64,000 nt of DNA, taken from contig NZ_JACHVU010000007.1 of assembly GCF_014190915.1 (NCBI RefSeq), forward strand, positions 1 through 64,000. The letters run 5' to 3'. This DNA is from Mycolicibacterium iranicum (GTDB taxonomy: Bacteria; Actinomycetota; Actinomycetes; Mycobacteriales; Mycobacteriaceae). Both the position numbers and the translations under genes were made by a program. Of this stretch, positions 1-8,176 are shown piece by piece (position 1 is the first letter of the stretch; every line of letters starts with the position of its first letter). The notes below the pieces were generated by a model that searched no databases, was not told the origin of the DNA, and was given only the letters and a program-made list of their open reading frames with translations.

Positions 1-96
1 GGCGTCCACTTCTTCACCCGCCAAAAAGCCATCACCACCCGCTGGCTCGACCCCAGCCACGGCGGCATCAACCTCGGCTTCCCCGAAAACACCTAG
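1..96 (+). CDS. C-terminal fragment of an unidentified protein (partial)
   Basis: The frame is open from base 1 to a TAG at 94-96, giving the last 31 residues of a protein whose start lies outside the window. The visible tail is polar with aromatic residues (it ends GINLGFPENT) and has no membrane segment. I do not recognise the family. It is followed 15 bp later by a large palindromic element, so it is probably the last gene of its transcript. Confidence 0.5.
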   Translation, partial: GVHFFTRQKAITTRWLDPSHGGINLGFPENT

Positions 97-110
97 ACGC
101 CGAACGGGCC

Positions 111-178
111 GGCACCGCGAGCGCGCGTGTCTGCACAGCGACACACCGTGTCCGACTGGGCAGATGCGCGCGCTCGCG
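111..178. repeat. Dispersed intergenic palindrome, copy A
   Basis: Two perfect 12-bp inverted arms (116-127 and 167-178, CGCGAGCGCGCG against its complement) enclose about 39 bp. The 25 bp at 112-136 recur exactly, inverted, at 5612-5636 and with one mismatch at 28207-28231. The element lies between two + strand genes and could act as a terminator for the upstream one. Confidence 0.6.
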
Positions 179-191
179 CTCAGGGAGCGAC

Positions 192-1040
192 GTGAAACTA
201 CCGCAGTTGATCGCGACGGCATGGACGAGTGCAGGCAACACCTCACCGATGGCCTGCCCCGCAACAAGCCCGGTCCCGATCACCGAGCGCGTGCGCGCGA
301 TCGCCGAGGCGGGCTACGCGGGGTTCGGTCTCATCGCCGACGACCTGCTGGCAGTGCGGGATTCCATCGGATTCGCAGCGTTGCGCGACCTCGCCGCCGA
401 CCTCGGGTTGACGCACATCGAGATCGAACTGATCGAACGGTGGTGGGTCCCCCGCGGCGCACCGGGTCACACCTTCGATGTTCGGGACCTCCTGCTCGAC
501 GCGGCCAGGGTCCTGAAACCGGCGTTCGTCAAGATCGGCTCTGAAAACGGCGCCCCCGCTGCGGATCTGCGTCCACTCGTCGCTCCGCTGCGGGAACTCG
601 GCGACGATGCTGCCCGCCTGGGCACCCGTATCGCCCTCGAGCCCATGCCATTCTCACGCGTCGATTCGGTGCCGAGGGGTGCCGAACTTGCCGCAGCGAC
701 AGGGCATCCCGCCGTGGGCCTGGTGATCGACGCCTGGCATGTCTTCCGGGCCGGCACCTCACTGTCCGAACTGCGTGCGACTCTGCCCGGTGACATCATC
801 TTCGGTGTCGAGCTCGACGACGCGGCGCCGGAGGTTGCGGGCACACTCTTCGACGACACGGTCGAACGCCGGCTGCTCTGCGGCGAAGGGTCGTTCGACC
901 TGGCCGGGTTGGTGCAGTTGTTGCGGGACAAGGGCTTCGACGGTCCGTGGGGCGTGGAGATCCTGTCCTCGACGTTCCGCGAACTCCCGGTGCAGGAAGC
1001 ACTGGCGCTGGCCGCCGACACCGCCCAGACGGTGCTCTAG
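192..1040 (+). CDS. Sugar phosphate isomerase/epimerase (AP endonuclease 2-type TIM barrel)
   Basis: This 282-residue protein looks like a xylose-isomerase-like TIM barrel of the IolE/IolI/hydroxypyruvate isomerase superfamily. The usual metal ligands are visible: Glu150 (ALEPMPF), Asp180 and His183 (VIDAWH), Glu207 (GVELDD) and Glu256 (GVEILS). It is expected to be a soluble, divalent-metal-dependent isomerase, epimerase or dehydratase acting on sugar or inositol derivatives. It starts at GTG 192, with AGGGAGCG just upstream as ribosome binding site. Its stop overlaps by 4 bp the stop of the convergent dehydrogenase. Three Gfo/Idh/MocA dehydrogenases next to it suggest a polyol or keto-sugar pathway. 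The exact substrate cannot be read from the sequence. Confidence 0.85.
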   Translation: MKLPQLIATAWTSAGNTSPMACPATSPVPITERVRAIAEAGYAGFGLIADDLLAVRDSIGFAALRDLAADLGLTHIEIELIERWWVPRGAPGHTFDVRDLLLDAARVLKPAFVKIGSENGAPAADLRPLVAPLRELGDDAARLGTRIALEPMPFSRVDSVPRGAELAAATGHPAVGLVIDAWHVFRAGTSLSELRATLPGDIIFGVELDDAAPEVAGTLFDDTVERRLLCGEGSFDLAGLVQLLRDKGFDGPWGVEILSSTFRELPVQEALALAADTAQTVL

Positions 1041-2020
1041 ACCGCGACCCAGCCACCCGCAGAATGCATCGATTCGACGAGGGCGTCGGCGACACGCGCT
1101 GCTCTGAGTCCGTCGTGAGCCGTCGCCAGGGTGGACGGCCTCTTCTCGACGAGGGAGTCGACCCACTCCTGGAGCTCGATGCGGTAGGCATCGCGGTAGC
1201 GCAGGATCCAGTCGGCGGGATAGTCGACGGCCCGTCGGCGTTCGGCATCGGTGACGACGTGCGTGGGCAACGTGAGGGCGGAGGTCCCCGTCTCCATGAC
1301 CACCTCGCAGCGGGTGTCGTAGCCGTACCGGGCGTTGAGGAACAACTCGACGGTGACCAGGACATCCGACGCGGTACGGAGCAGGTACAGCTGAGGATCC
1401 TGGCGGGTGCCCGAGTTCACAGATGACCGACCCCGCTGCCAGCTGACCTCGACGATCGGCGAGTTGAGCAGCCACGGCACGATGTCGAGTTCGTGAATGG
1501 CGGAGTTGGTGACCGACGACGCCGAATCCCCACCCGGCGAGGTGGCCACGGTGCGGCTCACGCAATGTGCCATCAGCGGCGCACCCAGGTCACCGCTGAG
1601 CACACGGTCACGAAGCGTGACGTAGGACGGATCGAATCTGCGCATGAAGCCGACGGTCACAAGGTCCACCGGTGCCGCCAGGGCCCCCTGCGCGGAGATC
1701 ACCCGTCGGCAGTCCTCTGCCGTTGGTGCCAAGGGCTTTTCGCACATCACCGGTTTGCCCGCCGCTAGCGCGGCCAACACCAGATCGGTATGGGTGTCGT
1801 CGCGGGTGGCGATGACCACGGCATCGACATCCTCATCGGCGATCAACGCCGCCCCGTCGGCGCACACCCGTGCATCCATCTCGGCGGCCACGGCAGCCGC
1901 CACCGACGAGTCGAAATCCGCGACCGCGACCAGCTCACCGCCCGAGACCACGCGGGCGATGGTGCGGGCGTGATCTGCCCCCATCACCCCGACGCCGACC
2001 ACTCCCACCCGCACACTCAT
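1037..2020 (-). CDS. Gfo/Idh/MocA family dehydrogenase (inositol 2-dehydrogenase-like)
   Basis: This 327-residue NAD(P)-dependent dehydrogenase has the N-terminal Rossmann motif GVGVMG (residues 9-14) and the family hallmark CEKPL (Glu94-Lys95-Pro96), whose lysine takes part in catalysis. Its length fits myo-inositol 2-dehydrogenases. The frame is open upstream to 2206, but the Rossmann strand begins at MSVRVGVVG, so I place the start at 2020. It is divergent from another family member, with 61 bp between the start codons, and its 3' end overlaps the isomerase gene by 4 bp. It probably oxidises a cyclic polyol or sugar; the substrate is not known. Confidence 0.88.
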   Translation of the reverse strand: MSVRVGVVGVGVMGADHARTIARVVSGGELVAVADFDSSVAAAVAAEMDARVCADGAALIADEDVDAVVIATRDDTHTDLVLAALAAGKPVMCEKPLAPTAEDCRRVISAQGALAAPVDLVTVGFMRRFDPSYVTLRDRVLSGDLGAPLMAHCVSRTVATSPGGDSASSVTNSAIHELDIVPWLLNSPIVEVSWQRGRSSVNSGTRQDPQLYLLRTASDVLVTVELFLNARYGYDTRCEVVMETGTSALTLPTHVVTDAERRRAVDYPADWILRYRDAYRIELQEWVDSLVEKRPSTLATAHDGLRAARVADALVESMHSAGGWVAV

Positions 2021-2040
2021 ACCTTGAGTATTACATGCTG

Positions 2041-2052
2041 TTGTCTTAACAA
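2041..2052. promoter_or_regulatory. Short inverted repeat between divergent dehydrogenase genes
   Basis: TTGT-CTTA-ACAA lies between the divergent starts at 2020 and 2082. Its left part (TTGTC-TTA) resembles the left half of the stronger palindrome at 4370-4389, so both may bind the same regulator. This is inference; 4-bp arms alone are weak. Confidence 0.35.
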
Positions 2053-2069
2053 ATGCAGCCGCAGACCGA

Positions 2070-2075
2070 TAGGCT
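2070..2075 (+). promoter_or_regulatory. Candidate -10 hexamer TAGGCT, leaderless
   Basis: TAGGCT sits 6 bp before ATG 2082, the spacing expected when transcription starts at or next to the start codon. No Shine-Dalgarno sequence precedes this gene. Confidence 0.45.
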
Positions 2076-2081
2076 GCCGCC

Positions 2082-3119
2082 ATGGCCGTCACCGCACTCC
2101 CGTCCCCCCGCACCCCGGATCCGCGCGAAGCACCCACGCTGCGCTGGGGCATCGTCGGGCCCGGCTGGATTGCCCACCGTTTCGTCGAGGCGTTGCAGAA
2201 CAACACGACTCAGCAGGTGGTGGCGGTGGCTTCGCGCGATCTGACACGCGCCGCCGCCTTCGCCTCGGCATGGTCACTGCCCGCGGCCTACGGCAGCTAC
2301 CGGGAATTGCTCGACGACCCCGGCATCGACATCGTCTACATCGCGACAACGCATCCCAGCCACCGCGACAACGCGATCGAGGCGCTGGACGCCGGTAAGC
2401 ACGTCCTGGTCGAGAAGCCGCTGGCGGTCGATTCCGCCGGCGCATGGGCCATCGCGGACGCCGCGCGCCGGGCCGACCGTTTCGCCGGCGAGGCGATGTG
2501 GACCAAGTTTCTGCCCAAGTTCGACGTGCTCCGCCAACTCCTCGACGACGGCGCACTCGGTGAGGTGCATTCAGTCATCGCCGACCACGGCGAATTCTTC
2601 ACCCCGGACCACCGGATCTACGACGCCGGATTGGCCGGCGGCCCACTGCTCGACCTCGGCACCTATCCGATCGCCCTGGCGCACATGGTGTTCGGATCCT
2701 TCATCTCGGTTGCGGCGCACGGCCAGGACGCAATTCCAGGCCTCAACGGCCAGATTTCGGCGATCCTGACCGACACCGCCGGCAATCAGGCGTCTCTGCA
2801 CACGACCATGCTTGCCGACACGCCCACCTCGGCGGTCATCGCCGGCCGCGACGCCACCGTGCACATCGACGGCCCCTTCTTCATGCCAGGCCCCTTCACC
2901 GTGACGCGCCACCAGGGACACCCGACCCATCCCGGGCACGTCCTGCGGTACGACGAGAAGCCGGGCGTACAGGCAGACGGCCTGCACTTCGCGGCGACCG
3001 ACGCCGCACGCGTGATCGCCGGGGGCGGTGTCGAATCCGAGATCCACCCGCTGCGGTACGCGATCAGGACACTCGAGGTCGCCGACGAAATCCGCCGCCA
3101 GCTCGGCATCACCTACTAG
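2082..3119 (+). CDS. Gfo/Idh/MocA family dehydrogenase
   Basis: This 345-residue protein has a Rossmann motif GPGWIA at residues 26-31, the EKPLAV hallmark at 111-116, and the later block GGPLLDLGTYPI (about 187-198), typical of trans-dihydrodiol or glucose-fructose-type members. It is likely an NAD(P)-dependent oxidoreductase acting on a sugar or cyclic polyol in the cytosol. A 20-residue Pro/Arg-rich leader precedes the Rossmann fold; the promoter-like TAGGCT six bases upstream supports ATG 2082 as the start. The gene is divergent from the dehydrogenase at 1037-2020 and convergent, with a 4-bp stop overlap, with the one at 3116-4330. Confidence 0.88.
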   Translation: MAVTALPSPRTPDPREAPTLRWGIVGPGWIAHRFVEALQNNTTQQVVAVASRDLTRAAAFASAWSLPAAYGSYRELLDDPGIDIVYIATTHPSHRDNAIEALDAGKHVLVEKPLAVDSAGAWAIADAARRADRFAGEAMWTKFLPKFDVLRQLLDDGALGEVHSVIADHGEFFTPDHRIYDAGLAGGPLLDLGTYPIALAHMVFGSFISVAAHGQDAIPGLNGQISAILTDTAGNQASLHTTMLADTPTSAVIAGRDATVHIDGPFFMPGPFTVTRHQGHPTHPGHVLRYDEKPGVQADGLHFAATDAARVIAGGGVESEIHPLRYAIRTLEVADEIRRQLGITY

Positions 3120-4330
3120 GGGGCGGTCGGCCCCGAGGCCTCAGGACGGACCCAGGACCCGGTGCGTACGGACTCACCGATCGCCTCGATCACGCGCGCC
3201 GCGGCGACCGCATCCCAGATCGTCGCCCCGGCAGGCTCTCCGGATGCGATCGATGCCAGAAAGCGCTGCGCCTCGATGACTTTGAGGTCGTCATAGCCGA
3301 GGGCGATCGCCGAGCCAGGCTGGAACGCGCCGTACTCGCCGTCGCCGGGCCCGACGAAACGCGTCGTCACCGGCTGGTCCTGATACTGCGCGCCCACGCC
3401 GACGCGCAGCTCCCCGATCCGGCGGAAGTCCCACCCCACGACACCCGCCGTGCCGTGGATCTCGAAGCCGTACGCGTTCTGCTCACCCACGGCGACCCGG
3501 CTGGCCTCGACCGAGCAGCGCGCCCCCGACGCCATCCGCATCTGAGCGATCACGTAGTCCTCGTTCTCCACCAGGCCGCGGGCTCCCCCGGCGGCCAGTT
3601 CGTGCCCGCTCGTCGCGCCCGTGGGCAGCGGCCGCTGCGGGATGAAGACGGCTGTGTCGGCGACGACGGCATCGACGGGGCCAAGCAGGTGGTGCACGAG
3701 ATCCACTGCGTGCGAGGCCAGATCGCCGAGGACTCCGTTGCCTCCGCGTGCCTGTTGATATCGCCAGCTCAGCGCCCCGTCCGGATGCGCGGCGTAGTCG
3801 CTGAGGAAGTAGAAGCGCGCATGGGTGATGTCGCCGAGTTCGCCTCGCGCGAGGAGTTCTCGCGCCGCCGCGACGGCGGGGGCGTTGCGGTAGTTGAAGC
3901 CGACGGCGGTGCGGACGCCCTGGGTGTCGGCTGCCAGCGCGACGTCCAGGGCATCGGCGGCAGTGAGCCCGACGGGCTTCTCGATCCACAGGTGCTTCCC
4001 GGATTCCGCGACGGCGACGCCGATCTCGCGGTGCAGGAAGTTCGGCGCGGTGACGCTCACCGCCCGCAGCTCGGGGTCGTCGAGAAGCGCCCTCCAATCG
4101 GTGAGGGCACGCTCGGCACCGAATTGCCGTGCGGCGTCCTGCGCGCGGCCGGGAGCCTCGTCGGCGATCGCGACGAGTGCCGGGAACTGCACGAGATCGG
4201 GGTAATGGTGGCGCACCCGCAGGTACGCCTGCGCGTGCACCCGGCCCATCCAGCCGAACCCGATGATTCCGACGGGGACACTCCGGTGCCGTTCGGAAGG
4301 GCGGGAAGACGCGGCGGTGTCGATGCTCAC
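3116..4330 (-). CDS. Gfo/Idh/MocA family dehydrogenase, 404 residues
   Basis: This is the third and longest family member here. The Rossmann motif is GFGWMG at residues 24-29, EKP is at 117-119, a GFNYRN block follows near 143, and DLASHAVD near 200 carries the usual active-site His/Asp. The start is GTG 4330 (Val-Ser-Ile-Asp); a TACACT hexamer lies 6 bp upstream, suggesting a leaderless transcript. A near-perfect 20-bp palindrome at 4370-4389 lies about 40 bp upstream and probably regulates the gene. The N-terminal 18 residues are polar and not part of the fold. The substrate is unknown; context suggests inositol, a keto-sugar or a glycoside. Confidence 0.88.
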   Translation of the reverse strand: MSIDTAASSRPSERHRSVPVGIIGFGWMGRVHAQAYLRVRHHYPDLVQFPALVAIADEAPGRAQDAARQFGAERALTDWRALLDDPELRAVSVTAPNFLHREIGVAVAESGKHLWIEKPVGLTAADALDVALAADTQGVRTAVGFNYRNAPAVAAARELLARGELGDITHARFYFLSDYAAHPDGALSWRYQQARGGNGVLGDLASHAVDLVHHLLGPVDAVVADTAVFIPQRPLPTGATSGHELAAGGARGLVENEDYVIAQMRMASGARCSVEASRVAVGEQNAYGFEIHGTAGVVGWDFRRIGELRVGVGAQYQDQPVTTRFVGPGDGEYGAFQPGSAIALGYDDLKVIEAQRFLASIASGEPAGATIWDAVAAARVIEAIGESVRTGSWVRPEASGPTAP

Positions 4331-4369
4331 GGCGGGAGTGTAGCTTCGGCACAGATCACCCGTCCACTA

Positions 4370-4389
4370 TTGTCCTTACGTCAGGACAA
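4370..4389. promoter_or_regulatory. Palindromic operator TTGTCCT-TACGTC-AGGACAA
   Basis: Seven-base arms are perfect inverted repeats, and the centre contains ACGT, so 18 of 20 positions are symmetric. It lies about 40 bp upstream of the start at 4330 and 87 bp upstream of the lipoprotein start at 4476. This is the expected form for a dimeric repressor site (GntR, LacI or similar); no regulator gene lies beside it. The protein that binds is unknown. Confidence 0.6.
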
Positions 4390-4475
4390 AAGCTCTGAAC
4401 TGCACCAACTGTCACCGGAAGCCGGTTGAGCCGGAACGTAAGATTCTCGCGGGCCGCCTCGGGTATCCGGCAGCG

Positions 4476-5552
4476 ATGAGAAGGTTGCTGTGGGTCGGTG
4501 TCACAGCGTGCATGCTCACCGCCTGCGGCACCGACGCCGCAGAGGAGGCGTCGACGCCGGCCTCCGAAGGGCCCGCCACGACAACGGGATTGGTCCCCTC
4601 CGGCGTCCCGACCGAAGGCAGCCGACCGCCCGCCGACAACCTTCCCCCACCCGCGGAACCTGCGCAGGCAGGTGCACCGACACAGCCTGCACCGGGCCGC
4701 CAGGTCGCGGTCGGGTCCGCCCCCGAGGGCATCGTGGTCGACCCCGTGACCCGGACCGTCGCCGTCGCCACCCGCAACCCCAACCAGCTCGTGCTCCTCG
4801 ATGCCGACACCGGCGAGATCCGAACGCGCACCGCGCTTCCCGGCGCCGTGCGCCACCTGCAACTCGCGCAGCCCGGCGGCCCGGTGCTGGTACCCGTGGA
4901 GAGCGCGAACGCGCTGGTGCGTGTCGACCTGCCCGGCGGACAGGCACGACCTCAGGTGATCACCGGGACGGTGCCGCACGACGCCACTCAGGCACCCGAC
5001 GGCACCGTCTTCGTCGCCAACGAGCTCGGCGGCACGGTCACCGTGCTGCGCGGGGACGAGATCGTCAAGGTGTTCTCCGACAGCGTGCAACCGGCCGGGC
5101 TCACCCCCGTCGGCGATCGTGTCGGCCTGCTCGACGTCCGAAAGAACGACCTGACGATCTACGACGTCACGAACCTGACGATCGTGGGGTCGACCCCGGC
5201 GGGCGAGGGACCCACGCATCTGGTCGCCGACAAGCACGGCCGGATGATCGCCGCCGACACACGCGGGGACGCCGTGCGGGTGTTCGACACCGAACCGAAG
5301 CAACTCGCCGAGATCGCGCAGCCGGGAGCGCCGTACGGCATCACCTACGACGGAGTCCGCGACAGGCTGTGGGTGGCCTCCTCTGGGACCAACGAGGTCG
5401 TCGGCTACGACATGACCGACCCGACTCCGCGCGAGGTCGCGCGGATACCGACGGTGCAGAACCCCTACACCGTCGCCGTGGATCCGAATACCGGCCGCTT
5501 GTTCATCGCCGGTGTGACCGCCGGCGTCGTCCAGATCGTCGAGCCGGGATGA
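4476..5552 (+). CDS. Lipoprotein with YVTN/NHL-type beta-propeller
   Basis: This 358-residue protein has a classic lipoprotein signal: Arg-Arg, a hydrophobic core, then lipobox LTAC with the acylated cysteine at residue 17. A Thr/Pro-rich linker of about 60 residues leads into repeated blocks of roughly 40 residues (such as VDPVTRTVAVATRNPNQL and VDPNTGRLFIAG), typical of YncE/YVTN beta-propellers. It should be anchored at the outer face of the plasma membrane and mediate binding; no catalytic residues are evident. The gene stands alone, followed by intergenic palindrome copy B. The ligand is unknown. Confidence 0.85.
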   Translation: MRRLLWVGVTACMLTACGTDAAEEASTPASEGPATTTGLVPSGVPTEGSRPPADNLPPPAEPAQAGAPTQPAPGRQVAVGSAPEGIVVDPVTRTVAVATRNPNQLVLLDADTGEIRTRTALPGAVRHLQLAQPGGPVLVPVESANALVRVDLPGGQARPQVITGTVPHDATQAPDGTVFVANELGGTVTVLRGDEIVKVFSDSVQPAGLTPVGDRVGLLDVRKNDLTIYDVTNLTIVGSTPAGEGPTHLVADKHGRMIAADTRGDAVRVFDTEPKQLAEIAQPGAPYGITYDGVRDRLWVASSGTNEVVGYDMTDPTPREVARIPTVQNPYTVAVDPNTGRLFIAGVTAGVVQIVEPG

Positions 5553-5570
5553 GACGCGCGTTCGCTGCGG

Positions 5571-5636
5571 CGCGAGCGCGCGCAAATGCACGGTAAACCC
5601 GGCGCGGCGGCGTGCAGACACGCGCGCTCGCGGTGC
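5571..5636. repeat. Dispersed intergenic palindrome, copy B (inverted)
   Basis: Twelve-base arms at 5571-5582 and 5621-5632 match those of copy A, and 5612-5636 is the exact reverse complement of 112-136. It lies just after the lipoprotein stop and before the fdhD upstream ORF, so it may terminate the lipoprotein transcript. Confidence 0.6.
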
Positions 5637-5653
5637 AGGTCCGGGAGCGGGCC

Positions 5654-5659
5654 TAGGCT
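5654..5659 (+). promoter_or_regulatory. Candidate -10 hexamer TAGGCT for the fdhD leader ORF
   Basis: TAGGCT lies 7 bp before ATG 5667. If it is used, the transcript begins at the upstream ORF start codon, and fdhD is translated only after or by coupling to that ORF. Confidence 0.45.
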
Positions 5660-5666
5660 GGACGGC

Positions 5667-5732
5667 ATGCGTGCGCACCACCGACCCCAACGATCCCGCG
5701 CGGCCCGGCGGCGCGACGGGCGGGTCTCGTAG
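5667..5732 (+). CDS. Short Arg-rich upstream ORF ending at the fdhD start
   Basis: The ATG at 5667 opens a 21-codon frame ending in TAG 5730-5732, whose last base is the first base of the fdhD GTG (TAGTG). Eight of the 21 residues are arginine and two are histidine; there is no cysteine. The position seven bases after a promoter-like hexamer and the stop/start overlap suggest a leaderless leader peptide coupled to fdhD. The peptide may have no function beyond translation. There is no protein-level evidence, so this is inference from architecture. Confidence 0.4.
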   Translation: MRAHHRPQRSRAARRRDGRVS

Positions 5733-6556
5733 TGGGGCGGGTGACGGCGCGCCGCAGGGTTCACCACGTCACCGCCGAGGACGCGGTCGCCAGGCCCGAC
5801 ACGCTGGTCGTCGAGGAACCGCTGGAGATTCGCGTCAACGGCGCCCCGCTCACCGTCACGATGCGTACCCCCGGCTCGGATGTCGAACTGGCACAGGGTT
5901 TTCTGCTCACCGAGGGGATCATCGGCAGCCGCGAGGACATCGTGTCCGTGCGGTACTGCCGCGGGGCCACCGAGGACGGGGTCAACACCTACAACGTCCT
6001 CGACGTGACCCTCGCGTCCGACGTTCCGCCGCCCGACGTCGATCCCACGCGCAATTTCTATACGACGTCGTCGTGCGGTGTGTGCGGCAAAGCCTCCCTG
6101 GACGCGGTGCGCCTGATCAGCAGACACGGCCCGGGTGACGATCCGTCGACCGTGACCGCCGAGACGCTCTCCGCGCTGCCAGAGAAGCTTCGCGGTCGGC
6201 AGAAGGTGTTCGCCGCGACCGGCGGACTGCACGGCGCCGCGCTGTTCACCACGGCCGGCGCCGTCCTGGCCGTGCGGGAGGACATCGGCAGGCACAACGC
6301 CGTCGACAAGGTCGTCGGGTGGGCCCTCGAACAGCGCCGGATCCCACTCGGCGGCACCGTGCTGCTGGTCAGCGGGCGCGCGTCGTTCGAGCTCACGCAG
6401 AAAGCCGTGATGGCGGGCATCCCGGTGCTCGCCGCCGTGTCCGCGCCGTCGTCGCTGGCGGTCGATCTGGCCGGCCAGTCCGGCCTGACGCTGGTGGCCT
6501 TCCTGCGCGGGGACTCCATGAACGTCTACACCCGGCCCGACCGGGTGCGGAACTAG
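5732..6556 (+). CDS. fdhD: Formate dehydrogenase accessory sulfurtransferase FdhD
   Basis: This is a 274-residue FdhD. In known members it moves sulfur from a cysteine desulfurase to the molybdenum cofactor so that formate dehydrogenase becomes active. The two sulfur-carrying cysteines are Cys115 and Cys118 in SSCGVCGK, and downstream blocks such as GGLHGA and [12 protein letters not shown] are diagnostic. I chose GTG 5732, which overlaps the stop of a short leader ORF; GTG 5741 is an alternative. No formate dehydrogenase gene lies in the window, so its partner is encoded elsewhere. Confidence 0.95.
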   Translation: MGRVTARRRVHHVTAEDAVARPDTLVVEEPLEIRVNGAPLTVTMRTPGSDVELAQGFLLTEGIIGSREDIVSVRYCRGATEDGVNTYNVLDVTLASDVPPPDVDPTRNFYTTSSCGVCGKASLDAVRLISRHGPGDDPSTVTAETLSALPEKLRGRQKVFAATGGLHGAALFTTAGAVLAVREDIGRHNAVDKVVGWALEQRRIPLGGTVLLVSGRASFELTQKAVMAGIPVLAAVSAPSSLAVDLAGQSGLTLVAFLRGDSMNVYTRPDRVRN

Positions 6557-6642
6557 CGCCGGCGCCGGCCTCCCGGCAATCTCCACACAGTCTCCACCGA
6601 ACCTTCAAGCGTGCCCGCTGCCGACCGGCGAGCATCGACTCC

Positions 6643-7965
6643 ATGCCAGAGATCCTCATCGCGTCCTGCCCTCCCCTGGGCCACATCTCGCCGCTGCTGA
6701 ACGTCGCGCGAGGGCTCGTCGCGCGGGGTGATCGCGTCACGGTGCTCACCAGCGCGCGCCACGCCGACAAGATCCGGGCCGTCGGCGCCGAACCCCGGCG
6801 CCTGCCCTACGGAGCGGACTACGACGACGCGACGTTGGACGCCGACCTGCCGGGGCGCGCCGAGACCTCGGGCATCCCCCGGATCAACTTCGACGTCGAA
6901 CACGTCTTCGTCCACCCGCTGCCCCACCAGTTCAGTGCCCTGCAGGAACTGTTGTCCGACAACCACTTCGACGCAGTCATCACCGACGCGTTCTTCCTCG
7001 GCACGTTGCCTCTGCTGTTGGACGGCACCGCGCCGCGGCCCCCGATCCTGTCCTACTCGACGACCCCGCTGTTCCTGAGCAGCCGGGACACCGCGCCGGG
7101 TGGGCCGGGGATCGCGCCCATGCCGGGACCGATCGGTCGCCTCCGGAACCGGCTGCTGACACTGCTCACGCAGAGCGTGCTGCTACGGCCGTCGCAGCGC
7201 GCCGCCGACCGCATGCTCAGGGCGTTGGGCCTGCCCCGGCTTCCGGTCTTCGTCCTGGACTGCGCGGCGCTGGCCGACCAGGTGATCGTCCCGACCATCC
7301 CCGAGTTCGAATACCACCGCAGCGATCTGCCCGCCCACATCCGCTTCGTCGGAGCCGTGAACCCGATGCCCAGCGACGACTTCGTCGCGCCCTCCTGGTG
7401 GCCGGAGCTGAGCGGGGACCGTCCGATCGTGCACGTCACGCAGGGCACCGTCGACAACGCCGATCTGACGCGGCTCATCGAACCGACCATCGAAGCACTG
7501 GCCGACGAGGACGTCACGCTCGTGGTGACGACCGGCGGGCGACCCGTGTCGCAGATCGGGATCCCGTTGCCGCCCAACACCTATGTCGCCGAGTTCATCC
7601 CGCACGACGTCCTGCTGCCCCTGGTGGACGTGATGGTGACCAACGGCGGATACGGGGCGGTGCAACGCGCACTCACCGAGGGGGTGCCGCTGGTCGTGGC
7701 CGGGCAGACCGAGGACAAACCCGAGGTGGCAGCCCGCGTCCAGTATTTCGGCGCGGGGGTCGATCTCAAGACCGGCACCCCGGCGCCCGACCAGGTGCGC
7801 CTCGGCGTACGCCAGGTGCTCGACGACCCGACGTACCGGACCAACGCCCGCCAGCTACAGCGCGCCTATGCCACGCGCGACAGTATCGCCGAGATCGCCG
7901 CGGTGGTCGACGAGGTCATCGGCGAGCACACGCCGCGCCCCCAGAGTGTCGGTGCAGCGCCGTGA
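6643..7965 (+). CDS. GT1 family (UGT-like) glycosyltransferase
   Basis: This 440-residue GT-B enzyme of the macrolide/flavonoid glycosyltransferase type has an N-terminal acceptor domain opening with PPLGHISPLLNVARGL. The C-terminal donor domain includes HVTQGT and the plant-like sugar-nucleotide block NGGYGAVQRALTEGVPLV. It probably transfers a hexose from a nucleotide sugar to a lipid, antibiotic or aglycone in the cytosol. The open frame extends upstream to 6319 through fdhD sequence; the real start is ATG 6643, where homologous N-termini begin. It is monocistronic and its 3' end faces clpX across a hairpin. The acceptor cannot be deduced. Confidence 0.88.
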   Translation: MPEILIASCPPLGHISPLLNVARGLVARGDRVTVLTSARHADKIRAVGAEPRRLPYGADYDDATLDADLPGRAETSGIPRINFDVEHVFVHPLPHQFSALQELLSDNHFDAVITDAFFLGTLPLLLDGTAPRPPILSYSTTPLFLSSRDTAPGGPGIAPMPGPIGRLRNRLLTLLTQSVLLRPSQRAADRMLRALGLPRLPVFVLDCAALADQVIVPTIPEFEYHRSDLPAHIRFVGAVNPMPSDDFVAPSWWPELSGDRPIVHVTQGTVDNADLTRLIEPTIEALADEDVTLVVTTGGRPVSQIGIPLPPNTYVAEFIPHDVLLPLVDVMVTNGGYGAVQRALTEGVPLVVAGQTEDKPEVAARVQYFGAGVDLKTGTPAPDQVRLGVRQVLDDPTYRTNARQLQRAYATRDSIAEIAAVVDEVIGEHTPRPQSVGAAP

Positions 7966-8129
7966 ACCCCTGCGTCGACCCCTACCTGCCCGGGCCGCGC
8001 GACGCGGACCGACACCCGGGCGGCCGGCCACCCGTGAACCCGAGCTCCTCGCCGTTGCCGCACTCCTGCTGTGGGGGCTGGCCGGCGCCGTCTGCGACGC
8101 CGCACGTCCCCACGCCGTCGCACACAAAC

Positions 8130-8167
8130 AGCGAGAGCGCACCGACTCGTGTCGATGCGCTCTCGCT
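8130..8167. terminator. Bidirectional hairpin terminator between the GT1 gene and clpX
   Basis: A perfect 12-bp stem (8130-8141 with 8156-8167, AGCGAGAGCGCA and its complement) encloses a further 4-bp stem (CGAC/GTCG) with a TCGT loop. It lies between convergent genes, 10 bp after the clpX stop on its strand. There is no long U-run, as is usual for mycobacterial hairpins. Confidence 0.7.
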
Positions 8168-8176
8168 GAGTGAGAT

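Noticed and set aside
4356..5690. 444-residue frame antisense to the beta-propeller lipoprotein
   Set aside because: The + strand frame has a lipobox and propeller repeats; the antisense text is Arg/Gly/Asp-rich without structure.
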